NCBI RefSeq assembly: GCF_008274785.1
Contig: NZ_VTPU01000004.1
Coordinates: 1 to 64,000 of the forward strand
Reading direction: 5' to 3'
Length of the DNA: 64,000 nucleotides
Source: Halomonas eurihalina
GTDB lineage: Bacteria > Pseudomonadota > Gammaproteobacteria > Pseudomonadales > Halomonadaceae
The stretch's first letter is position 1; each line of letters starts with the position of its first letter. The notes below the pieces were generated by a model. The model was not told the DNA's origin and ran no database searches. It saw only the letters and a program-made list of their open reading frames with translations. Both the position numbers and the translations under genes were made by a program. Below, in pieces: positions 8,200 to 16,900 of the stretch.

Positions 8200-8340
8200 A
8201 TGTTAAGTCGAGAGGACTTTCTTATGATAAGGCAACGACGCCAGCGATGTTCCACAACTTATGGGCATAGTACATCATATCGGCTGTTCCGAGCGCGCTG
8301 TGTGGCTCACCTGGCCTACGGTCGGTGCCTGTATCTCAGT
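8200..8340 (+). pseudogene. IS21-family IstA N-terminal remnant
   Basis: An AAGGAGA ribosome site precedes an ATG and the start MLSREDFLMIRQRRQR, which is typical of IstA. The frame then shifts: the next conserved piece, IVHHIGCSERAVW (the helix-turn-helix), lies in another frame. No downstream catalytic domain or istB remains, so this is a decayed fragment of the transposase. Confidence 0.65.
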
Positions 8341-8429
8341 ACGGATTTCGGTGGCGTGGTCACCTGTTTATGCAGCTTGATTTCTATGAACCTGCTCCCG
8401 GATGAATTGCTGAAGGAGCTCTCTGGCGG

Positions 8430-8471
8430 CTAACAGAGAATAACTTCTATAGGCGATATGATCATCCGGGG
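8430..8471 (+). repeat. gene remnant, inverted copy A
   Basis: These 42 bases match the minus strand of 11221-11262 at 38 positions. In the plus frame the piece reads WRLTENNFYRRYDHPGPY and then stops. It is a broken relic of the same gene whose C-terminal end survives at 11140-11334. Confidence 0.75.
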
Positions 8472-8525
8472 CCTTACATATTATAAGTTGTGGTAAAAAA
8501 TCACCAAGCAGTCTGGTTGATGTGA

Positions 8526-9947
8526 TTAAGTATAAGACATTTCTTCAAGCTCTTTCCCCTTTGTCTCTTTTACCGTTCTCATGACGAAAAACAAAGAAAC
8601 TATTGCAAAGAAAGCATAAATCATATATGCACCAGCAAGCCCAATACCCGACAGCATAATAGGAAATGTCATGACGATCACGAAATTGGTCAGCCATAGT
8701 GATATCCCTGAAACAGCAAGGCCAGGACCACGTAATTGGTTGGGAAACATCTCTCCCAGCATCACCCAGAGAACTGGACCCCAAGTTAAATTGAATAGCA
8801 TTACATATATGTTGGCTGCCAGCAAGGCCATAATACCCATGTCGTCTGGTAAACTGAATTTCCCATCCACATTTGTACCTTGAGAGAAGGTATATGCTAC
8901 TATGCACAACATCAGAGCCATCCCAATAGACCCGCCGCACAATAGAGGTTTACGCCCTATACGATCAATAAGGGAGATGGCGATGAGGCAAGAACCGATA
9001 CTTACAGCTCCACTAATTACATTAATTAGAAGTGCATCAGATTCTGAAAACCCCACCGCTTGCCACAGTACAGCGCCGTAGTAAAAAACCACGTTGATAC
9101 CTATCAGTTGCTGAAGTGTCGCTAGTCCGATGCCAATCCATATGATTCCATGAATACGGCCAGATGAAGAGTTAACAATATCACTTATTTTTATTGTCTT
9201 GTCACTCTTCAAAGAAATCTTGACACTGTTTACCTTTTCCTTGCCTTCAGCCTCACCTAATAGGGATGTAAATACATCCAAAGCTTTATCAAATCTCCCT
9301 CGGCTAATTAAGAAGCGTGGACTTTCGGGGATTCCTATCAGAGAAATCAAGAATATGATGGCTGGTATCACCTCGACCCAAAACATCCAACGCCAAGCTT
9401 CGATCCCGAACCAAAGATTAGATGTGGAAGCCCCCGCAATTTTGGCTAACATATAATTACTCAAGAAGGCGATGAATAATCCAAATATAATTGCTATCTG
9501 CTGAATCGTAGCCAATCGCCCGCGGTACTCTGCTGGAGAAACTTCACTAATATAGGCCGGTGTTATGACACTAGCTCCACCTACAGCAAGCCCCCCTATG
9601 ATTCGATAAAAAATAAACTCTAATGATCCATCGGCAATACCTGATCCCCAGGCGCTGCCTATAAAAAGAATTGCTGAGACGATTAGCAATGTTTTCCGTC
9701 CGAAACGATCTGCCAAACGTGCAGAAAAGTATGCACCAATAGCACAGCCTAATAACATTGATGCAACGTTAAATCCGGTTCCGGCACTTTCCGAGTTAAA
9801 CGCAGCCTGTAATCCGTCTACAGTCCCATTTATAACCCCGCTGTCGAATCCAAACAAAAAACCACCAATAGCAGATACACAGCATATAAATAGGACATAG
9901 TACTGGCGTTTTCTTTTTTCTGAATCGACCCGCAATCCACTAGTCAT
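8526..9947 (-). CDS. sugar porter family MFS transporter
   Basis: A 473-residue inner-membrane sugar:proton symporter of the XylE/GalP type. It has about 12 hydrophobic segments, the motif GFLFGFDSGVINGTVD in helix 1, RLADRFGRK (loop 2-3), PESPRFL after helix 6, QQLIGINVVFYYG in helix 7 and DRIGRKPLL in loop 8-9, all sugar-porter signatures. GGAGA lies 8 bases before the ATG. It is A+T-rich and codirectional with gntR, 429 bases downstream of it. The sugar is not identifiable; xylose, glucose or galactose-like substrates are usual. Confidence 0.9.
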   Translation of the reverse strand: MTSGLRVDSEKRKRQYYVLFICCVSAIGGFLFGFDSGVINGTVDGLQAAFNSESAGTGFNVASMLLGCAIGAYFSARLADRFGRKTLLIVSAILFIGSAWGSGIADGSLEFIFYRIIGGLAVGGASVITPAYISEVSPAEYRGRLATIQQIAIIFGLFIAFLSNYMLAKIAGASTSNLWFGIEAWRWMFWVEVIPAIIFLISLIGIPESPRFLISRGRFDKALDVFTSLLGEAEGKEKVNSVKISLKSDKTIKISDIVNSSSGRIHGIIWIGIGLATLQQLIGINVVFYYGAVLWQAVGFSESDALLINVISGAVSIGSCLIAISLIDRIGRKPLLCGGSIGMALMLCIVAYTFSQGTNVDGKFSLPDDMGIMALLAANIYVMLFNLTWGPVLWVMLGEMFPNQLRGPGLAVSGISLWLTNFVIVMTFPIMLSGIGLAGAYMIYAFFAIVSLFFVMRTVKETKGKELEEMSYT

Positions 9948-10376
9948 TTTAAGATCTCCAAGTCATTAATGTCGTTTTCTGTAGACACATTACATACCGA
10001 CGCAGGCAGCACCTATCTATTCGTGAAAAGATGTGCAACGATGTGAGATACAGAACTACTAAGAATCATTCCCTTGTTCGAGCGATTCAGGAATACTCAA
10101 GGAAAGAGGGGAACCAATGCCAAGGCATTTTATCTTCAGGACTATTGGCGGTAAGGCTCGTGCCAATAAGCTCATTATGTAAGGAGTGTTAGATATCTCC
10201 TATCTGATAAGGGGAGGCAATTAAATATGAGGTCATATGTCGGCCATTGAAAGTTGCATCCACTATGCTGTAAATTCCTTCGCATGTAGATAGCTTGAAT
10301 GTTAAGAAATTTGTCTTTGGAGAGGTTGTGATTGTATGGGTATGTTCAATTTCCATATAACGTCTCCTGCAATGTG
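9948..10376. other. intergenic stretch between gntR and the transporter
   Basis: A+T-rich sequence without a supportable gene. It holds a 14-base palindrome AATGCC-AA-GGCATT (10116-10129), a possible regulator site about 170 bases upstream of the transporter. A 22-codon frame with a good ribosome site (ATG at 10118) is too short to call. No copy of the 20-bp operator-like element was found here. Confidence 0.4.
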
Positions 10377-11096
10377 TTAAATAGGTTCGTCTTCAAACAT
10401 ATTAGGTTTTCGTTCCATCAGCTCGGGCAAAGAAATGAGTACTTCCCGTAGATGGGACTGCATCGCCTGACTAGCGCCTTGCTCATCTTTTCGCTCGATG
10501 GCAGTCAGTATTTCCACATGCTGCTCATACAGCTTGTGGGTAGGAGAACTATCAGGAATGCTTAGGTACCGCACTCGATCGAATTGAGCACGCACCCCCT
10601 TAACGACTTTCCAAGCTGACTGTTGATGAACTCCAAGAGCTAAGGTGTGATGAAAGTCTTCATCAAGACGATAAAAGCGATCACTGTCACCTGTAGTAAG
10701 ACAGCGTTGCTGACATTCTAGTAACTCATGCAAATTATCTAGTGTTTTTGGAGCTAACCCCTTGGACGCAGCCAATTTAACAACTGCCATCTCAATTGCT
10801 TCTCGCACGAATCGTGCCTCTAGAACCATTTTTTTAGAAATCTTGAGTACAAAGGTTCCACGTTGTGGTCGTACTTCAATAAGCCCTAGCTCAGACAGCC
10901 GGACCAAAGCCTCTCTAACCGGCTGACGACTTACTGCAAATGTTTCAGCGATCTCCTTCTCTGATAACATTGTTCCAGGCAACAGTATCATGCGGATGAT
11001 TGCTTCACGTAGAACCTGATAGAGTCGCTGACTGACAGGATCAGTGGCTGTTGTTTCTTTCCAAAGATTTTGTAGCGTTGTGTCCATATAGTCCAT
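10377..11096 (-). CDS. GntR family regulator, FCD subfamily
   Basis: A 239-residue transcription factor. Residues 28-83 are the winged helix, with EKEIAETFAVSRQPVREALVRLSELGLIEVRPQRGTF as core; residues 95-225 are the all-helical FCD effector domain, which usually senses sugar acids or other organic acids. The promoter upstream (TTGCAT 11134-11139, TAATAC 11110-11115, spacing 18) carries the same 20-bp element as the SDR promoter, suggesting autoregulation and control of the SDR unit. A second ATG three codons in (11087) is an alternative start; neither has a strong ribosome site. Confidence 0.9.
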   Translation of the reverse strand: MDYMDTTLQNLWKETTATDPVSQRLYQVLREAIIRMILLPGTMLSEKEIAETFAVSRQPVREALVRLSELGLIEVRPQRGTFVLKISKKMVLEARFVREAIEMAVVKLAASKGLAPKTLDNLHELLECQQRCLTTGDSDRFYRLDEDFHHTLALGVHQQSAWKVVKGVRAQFDRVRYLSIPDSSPTHKLYEQHVEILTAIERKDEQGASQAMQSHLREVLISLPELMERKPNMFEDEPI

Positions 11097-11109
11097 GTTG
11101 AGCAGTATA

Positions 11110-11139
11110 GTATTAGTCTAATTTGCTTAACTGATGCAA
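11110..11139 (-). promoter_or_regulatory. promoter of gntR
   Basis: On the minus strand TTGCAT (11139-11134) and TAATAC (11115-11110) are spaced by 18 bases, about 14 bases before the first gntR start codon. The -35 box touches the candidate operator at 11133-11152. Confidence 0.5.
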
Positions 11140-11152
11140 CTAGTATGGCAGT
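11133..11152. promoter_or_regulatory. candidate GntR operator, copy 2
   Basis: This element matches 5738-5757 at 17 of 20 positions, with core ACTAGTATGGCAGT. It covers the -35 region of the gntR promoter. It also overlaps the last codons and stop of the remnant at 11140-11334, so part of its sequence was once coding. Confidence 0.5.
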
Positions 11153-11334
11153 TGGTTAGGCAAAGGAAAACCTCTTTCTCTGTAGACTTTGGTATACATG
11201 TTTTCTGCTTGGTTATAGAGCCCCGGATGATCGAATCGCCTATAGAAATTATCCTCTGTTAGCAGCCAGTAGAGGGCGGTCTCAAGTTCCAGACGCAACG
11301 CTATTGAATGGTGCTTGGCCCACCGACGAATTTC
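11140..11334 (-). pseudogene. C-terminal remnant of an unidentified island gene
   Basis: An open frame of 64 codons without a start, ending ...FPLPNQLPY-stop just upstream of gntR. It includes YWLLTEDNFYRRFDHPG, which also survives, inverted and shorter, near 8430-8471. I do not recognise the family. It looks like the tail of a catabolic enzyme gene that once preceded gntR and was cut away by IS activity. Confidence 0.5.
11221..11262 (-). repeat. gene remnant, inverted copy B
   Basis: Partner of 8430-8471 (38 of 42 bases identical, opposite orientation). The two copies bracket the transporter and gntR genes at a distance of about 2.75 kb. Confidence 0.75.
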
Positions 11335-11454
11335 TTAAGTACCTCAGCGTAGCCTTCCATCGGCGTTTGCCGGTGCAGTGGCGTCGGTCGGCTCGCAGCC
11401 GGAAGGGGGGGTGGGTGGTATCCTCTGACAGAGGAAGGCTGATGTCTCATCAAC

Positions 11455-11707
11455 ATGATCATGGCGCCCATAGGGACGCGACAGCCAGCGGCACTCATCC
11501 TGCGCAGTGCCTGGAAGTTGATGGGCGAGTCCGGGCATATTCTGCTGGAGGTCACGCTGGAAGGGCTGGATGTGGCTCGAGTATCGGGATGCCAATTGCC
11601 GGTTCTATGCGACGGCGGGTGGCACCCTGGCACGAGTTGCCGCCAATCAATGCATGCTGCGCGAGACCGCCGAGCGTGCGGATGAGCTTGAGGTGAGCGA
11701 TGAGTGA
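11455..11707 (+). pseudogene. LprI/DUF1311-like gene with apparent frameshift
   Basis: The last 45 codons read WMWLEYRDANCRFYATAGGTLARVAANQCM, the conserved C-terminal half of DUF1311/LprI-like periplasmic proteins (two Cys, YRDANC). Upstream, the matching piece (LRSAWKLMGE...ILLEV) sits in a different frame, so a frameshift around 11540-11570 seems to break the gene. Intact relatives have a signal peptide, which I cannot find here. The stop overlaps the next ATG. Confidence 0.45.
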
Positions 11708-11894
11708 CGATAACGACGATGATGATAAAGCGCCTAAACCCAAATCCCACATGGGAGTTGGTATTGCCGTCGGGGTCGGTCTAGGCGCTGCGCTGGGCAT
11801 CGCGATGGATAATCTCGCCATTGGCCTGTCGATCGGTATAGGCGTAGGGATCGTTATTGGCGCGGTGATGGATAACAACAGGAAAGATAAGTGA
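11700..11894 (+). CDS. small glycine-zipper membrane protein
   Basis: A 64-residue protein: a very acidic N-terminus (SDDNDDDDK), then a hydrophobic stretch from residue 18 with repeated GxxxG spacing (GVGIAVGVGLGAALGIAMD, then IGLSIGIGVGIVIG), ending in NNRKDK. Two short transmembrane helices are likely. It overlaps the end of the lprI-like relic (ATGAGTGA). No function is known to me. Confidence 0.6.
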   Translation: MSDDNDDDDKAPKPKSHMGVGIAVGVGLGAALGIAMDNLAIGLSIGIGVGIVIGAVMDNNRKDK

Positions 11895-11954
11895 ATGGTT
11901 GGCACGTTTATCGGGCAGGTGCCGTACTCCGCAGCAAGGCTTGGGGATTGTCGC

Positions 11955-12815
11955 TCACTCCCGCTCGCTTTTCGTCGAGCGCAGTAGTACGCGGTCCATG
12001 CCTCGGGTACAGAGCACTCGCTTGAGCGCGGCGAACAGATGAGTGGGTAGCGTTACCGCGTAACGGGGCTTGGGGCGCGGGTGTTCCAGGGCGTGGATGA
12101 GCTTTTTCACCACGGCGTCGGGACCAAGCGCGAAAGGTGTCTTACCGTCTGGATTGGCCAGCCGGGCTTCCACTTTCTCGTAGGTGTCGGCATGGGCGCT
12201 GTGGGCGGTGTCGATATTCGCCTTGAAGGCGCGGTGGGCGTTCTCGCGGAAGCGGCTGGTGATCGGGCCGGGCTGGATCAGGCTGACGTGGATACCACTG
12301 CCCGTAAGCTCCTGGCGCAGGGTGTCGGCCAGGCCTTCGAGGGCGAACTTGGAACACACGTAGGCGCCACGATAGGGCAAGGCGGCGAAACCCAGCACCG
12401 AGCTGTTGTGCACGATACGGCCGTGGCCCTGGGCGCGCATCATCGGCAACACGCGGGTGGTCAGCTCGTGGGTGCCGAGCAGGTTAGTCTCCAGCTGTGT
12501 CCGGAGCACGTCGCGGGTCAGGTCTTCCACCGCGCCGGGCTGGCCGTAGGCGCCGTTGTTGAAAAGCGCCGTCAGCGCGCCGCCGGTGCGCTGGCTCACT
12601 TCCGCTACCGCGGTCTCGATCGAGGCGCTGTCGGCGAGATCCAGTCGTAATGCCTCGAGGCCTTCCTCTTCGAGCCGTGCGACATCGTTGTCCTTCCTGG
12701 CGGTGGCGAAGACCCGCCAGCCACGTGCCGCCATGGCATGGGCCGCGGTATGGCCGATGCCGCTCGAGCAGCCGGTGATCAGCAGGCTGCGGGCTGAGTT
12801 CGTCGAAGCTTCCAC
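11955..12815 (-). CDS. SDR family oxidoreductase
   Basis: A 286-residue classical SDR with TGCSSGIG (15-22), NNGAYG, NSSVLGF (catalytic Ser) and YVCSK (Tyr/Lys), and a longer C-terminal tail of the 17-beta-HSD or retinol-dehydrogenase-like class. I chose GTG 12815 because AAGGAG stands 9 bases upstream; an ATG further upstream (12941) would add 42 atypical residues. It is a stand-alone backbone gene with unknown substrate. Confidence 0.83.
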   Translation of the reverse strand: MEASTNSARSLLITGCSSGIGHTAAHAMAARGWRVFATARKDNDVARLEEEGLEALRLDLADSASIETAVAEVSQRTGGALTALFNNGAYGQPGAVEDLTRDVLRTQLETNLLGTHELTTRVLPMMRAQGHGRIVHNSSVLGFAALPYRGAYVCSKFALEGLADTLRQELTGSGIHVSLIQPGPITSRFRENAHRAFKANIDTAHSAHADTYEKVEARLANPDGKTPFALGPDAVVKKLIHALEHPRPKPRYAVTLPTHLFAALKRVLCTRGMDRVLLRSTKSERE

Positions 12816-12921
12816 GTTGCGCGTCTCCTTGCGGCTCTGTCGGGCGAGTGCCATGCCTGTGCACGATATGGTTCGCAAGCAGGCTCGGCAATGGCATATC
12901 AAAGCAAGGCTGGCGTTGTGC

Positions 12922-13908
12922 TCAGTGTTGGCAGCTGTCACCAGTATTGAGTGCCTGCGTCTCGGCGACGATGGCCTCGATGGCGCCAGTGTCGAGGATG
13001 AGGCCGATGTGGTCGATGCCGGTCAGGCGCCGGACGGGTACGTCGCGGCCAGCCTCTTGAAACACCGGCTCGAATTGCTCGGCATGAAAGATCTGATCAT
13101 CCTGGCCGACCAGTACCCGCATGGGGCAATTGGTCGCTTTCAGGGTGGCGCGATAATCGGGCTTGGGGCGGTAGTTCTGCGCGAGATTGAATGAATAAAC
13201 GGGCGTCAGCGAGGAGGCGGCGTCATCGTTGAGGGCGTAGTGCAGCACGGGCAGGTGGTTGAAGGCGTCGATGCCAAGTCGGTTGAGCAGGGCGAGCGTG
13301 ATGTAACGGGGCAGGCCGACACTCGTCCAGCCGCCGTTGTCAGGGCGATGTGTGGGGGCTTTCTGACTGACGAAAGGCGCCAGCAGCAGGTAGTGGTCAA
13401 ATAGCTGCTGACGCTGACTGCCGGCGATGCGCAGCGCAAAGCCGCCGCCGGAGGAGAAGCCGACCAGGGTGCGCGGTTGGGCTGGGTCGATGGCCGCGAG
13501 GAAATCTTCCAGATCGTCTTCGAGCTGTCCGACGTAGGCGATGTCGCCTTTGGTGCCCGAGGCGCCGTGGCCACGCACATCCAGTGCATAGGTCATGAAG
13601 CCGGCCTCGGCATGGGCCTTGGCCAGCGAGTGCAGGGTAGAACTGTTGCCGGCGGAACCGTGGAGCAGCACGACGCTTCCCTTGGCTGTGCCTGAGGTCG
13701 GTGGATAACGGCGGTAGGCGAGCCGGCTGCCATCGCGTGCCGGATAGTGGCTGAGTTTTGGCAGGTCGCGATAGTCGACGGTCCTGAACGGGGCGTTGAT
13801 ATCCTGCATGGCCGCCGGTCGGGACGGGCCGCCGAAGATGAGCGCCATGGCGACAGCAACCAGTGAGCCGATGCTGATCAGCAGCAATATAACTGCGGCA
13901 ATTTTCAT
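12922..13908 (-). CDS. membrane-anchored alpha/beta hydrolase (lysophospholipase-like)
   Basis: A 328-residue protein with an N-terminal membrane anchor or signal (2-25), the oxyanion motif LLHGSAGNSS, nucleophile elbow GFSSGGG, an acid in GQDDQIF and a catalytic His in GIDHIGL near the C-terminus. This is the layout of serine lysophospholipase/esterase-type hydrolases. GGAGGT lies 3 bases before the ATG. It follows sbcC on the same strand by 11 bases and may be co-transcribed with sbcDC. The substrate is unknown. Confidence 0.8.
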   Translation of the reverse strand: MKIAAVILLLISIGSLVAVAMALIFGGPSRPAAMQDINAPFRTVDYRDLPKLSHYPARDGSRLAYRRYPPTSGTAKGSVVLLHGSAGNSSTLHSLAKAHAEAGFMTYALDVRGHGASGTKGDIAYVGQLEDDLEDFLAAIDPAQPRTLVGFSSGGGFALRIAGSQRQQLFDHYLLLAPFVSQKAPTHRPDNGGWTSVGLPRYITLALLNRLGIDAFNHLPVLHYALNDDAASSLTPVYSFNLAQNYRPKPDYRATLKATNCPMRVLVGQDDQIFHAEQFEPVFQEAGRDVPVRRLTGIDHIGLILDTGAIEAIVAETQALNTGDSCQH

Positions 13909-13919
13909 GGGACCTCCGC

Positions 13920-16900
13920 TCAAGCACTGGCCAATGTGGCGCGACTGGTGCCGTTGCCGATGGGGGCGACGTGAATTTGCACCGGGATGCGTTCGTGCAT
14001 TTCCTGGACGTGGGAGATCACGCCGACGCGCCGGCCCAGGGCCTGAAGGCCGTCCAGCGCTTCCATGGCCAGTGCCAGGGATTCGGGGTCGAGGCTGCCG
14101 AAGCCTTCGTCGATGAACAGCGATTCGATGGTCAGCTCGCCGGAGGCCATCGAGGCCAGCCCCAGGGCGAGGGCCAACGAGACCAGGAAGGTCTCGCCGC
14201 CGGAGAGCGAGTGCACCGAGCGGCGTTCGTCGCCCATGTCGCGGTCGACGACCAGCAGGCCGAGTTCGCTGCCGCCGCGCACCAGGCAATAGCGTCGGCT
14301 GAGGCCGGTCAGGTGCGTATTGGCATGTTCCAGCAACTGTTCGAGGTTGTAGGCCTGGGCGATGCGTCGGAATGTCTTGCCGTCGGCGGAGCCGATCAGC
14401 TCGCTGATCCGTCCCCAACGGCGATATTCGGCGCGGGCCGTTTCCAGTTCGGCCTGACCTTGCTGCTGGCGCGCTCGCTTGCGGTCGTCGTCGCGCAGGG
14501 CATGCTGGGTCTCGTCGCGATGCTGCTGGGCGGCCTCCAGAGCGGGGGCGAGGGCCTCACGTTCGCTGGCCAGCGCCGCTCGTCGTTCGCGAATTCTTGC
14601 CTCGATGCTGTCTCCCTGCAGGGTCGTGTCGTCTTCATCGGTTGCGTCGTCCGTGTCCAGCGCCTGGTCGCGGCGGTGGGCGAGCAGTGCCTGGTGGCGC
14701 TCGGCGAGGGCGGCGTCGGCCTGCTGGAGCGCTCGCTCGGCGGTGTCCAGTTGTTGCTCCTGGCGCTTCACCTCGTCGTCGGATTGATCCAGCAAGCGGG
14801 CGAGGCTGGCGTCGTTCAGTTCGGGGTGGGCCCGGCGCCATTCGGCCAACTCGCCGTCCAGGGTGTCACGCTCCCGGTGCAAGGCGTCGAGGCGCTGGCG
14901 CTCATGGTCGCGCTGCTGGGTGAGGCGTTGCACTTCCTGCCTGGCGTCATGCAATTGACTCAGCGCGGTATCCCGGGATTGATGGGCCTGAGCCTGCCGA
15001 TCGTCGAGGTGTTGCTGCCAGGCGTCCGGCGAGGCGTGTTCGCCGAGCCGGGCCTGGAGCCGACGCGCTAGGTCGTCGCGTTGCGCCTTTAGCGGCGGCA
15101 GCCGTTCGGCCAGCTCGGCCAGTTCCTTGTCGAGCGCTTCTTGCTGGGTCCCGAGGCGGGCGAGGACGAGTTCGTCCTGCTGCAGCGCCTTGTCGAGAGG
15201 CGCCAGTTCGGCTTCGGCCCTGGTCAGGTCGTCCAGTACCTGCTGGTGATGCGCCCGGCGGGTTTCGCTTTCAGCTCGCTGCTCCGCCAGCCAGGCATCG
15301 CGCCGAGTTTCGTCGATGGCCGCGAGTTCCGCGTGAAGGGGATGTTCGTGCAGGGCCTGGCGCGCCTCGTCGAGCTGTTGCTCGGCCGCGCGAGCGTCTT
15401 GCTGGCGTTGCTTGAGGGCAGCCTCGAGGGCGCGATATTCACCGACCAGATGGTCGCGTTGCTGTTGTGCCCGGTCACGTTCTTCCTGCGCTTCGCTCAA
15501 CTGGCGGTCTTCCTCCTGCTGCTGAGCGGCCAGTTGGGCGGCTTCCGGCGTCGGCGGCGGTTGATGGCGCCAGGGATGATCGAGGCCGCCGCAGACGGGG
15601 CAGGGTTCGTTGTCTCGCAGGCCCTCGCGCAGCATCGCCACGCTTTCGCTGCGTACGGCACGACTGCGTTCGATGACGGTGGCGACGCTGAGGTAGTGGC
15701 TGTGCTTTTCGTCGAGCCGCCGGCGGGCGCTTTGGCCCTGTTCCAGCAGGTTCGCCAGGCGGCGTTCGTCGTTGTTTCGCTGTTCGGTCAGTCGTCGGTG
15801 CGCCTCGGCGGCGTGGCTGACCTGTTGCCAGCGGCTGGTCAGCTCGTCCAGGGCCAGGCGGCGCCGGGCGGCCCGGTCGAGAAGCTGCTGGGCGGCCTGA
15901 CGGGCATCTTCCAGGTGCTGGTGATCGCCCATCAACTGCGCGAGCGTTGCCTGCCAGGCGTCGCGTTGCCGGCGGCGCTCGTCATGTGCGGCCCTGGCGT
16001 TCCGGTACTGGCTGTCGAGCTCGGTGCCTTGCCTTTGGCGTTCGGCCTGGGTTGCCTCGTCTCGCTTGAGTTGCTGCTCGATGCCGGCGAGCTGCTGGGC
16101 CTGTTCCCGGGCCTCGCGCAGCGCCGGCTCGGCCTGACGACGCGCTTCCTGGGCTGCATTGAGCGCTTGCTCGGTTTCAGTATGAGTCTGGCTTGCCTGG
16201 TGGTGTGTCGCTTCCGCCGCCTCGAGGGCCTTGAGGGTCTCGTGGTGGCGGGCGTTGAGCGTGGCGATCTCGTCGGGCAGCGCGGCCTGGCGCTCGAGGC
16301 GGTGACGCTGCGGCAGGATCAACTGGCGCCACTGTCGGTCGGCGCGGGCATCCGCTAGTGCCTGCCAGTCGGCCTTTGCATCCTTGTGCTGTCGCTGGCC
16401 TTCGATGAGCGCCTCGCGCAAGCGAGCGTCGGTGTCGTGCCAGCGTTGGCGGTCGTCCAGCCGGGCTTGCTGTTGCTGGAGGTCGGCCAGGGCCTGACGG
16501 GCGGTCTCGGCCTGTTGCTTGAGCGCCGCGCGGGCCTCCTCCTCGGCGGGCAGGTCGTCGGCGAGCTTGGACTCGAGCGTTTCGACGCCTTTTCTGGCCT
16601 CGCTGGCCCGGCGGTAGGCGGCGCGTGAGATCGCCGAGTACTCGGCGGTGCCGGTCAGGCGCTCCAGCAGGTCGCTGCGTTCGTTGTCGTCGGCCTTGAG
16701 GAAGGCGGCGAACTCGCTTTGCGCGAGCAGCACGGCACGGGTGAATTGCTCGAAGGTCAAGCCCAGGCGCTCGGGCAGCAGGCGCTCGAATTCGCGCTTT
16801 TGGGTGGTCAGCAGGCGGTCGTCGTCGAGATCGCGCAGCGATTGTTCGGCGCTCTGCAGGCGGCCGTCGGCCTTGTCGCGGGCGCGACGCACCGCCCAGC

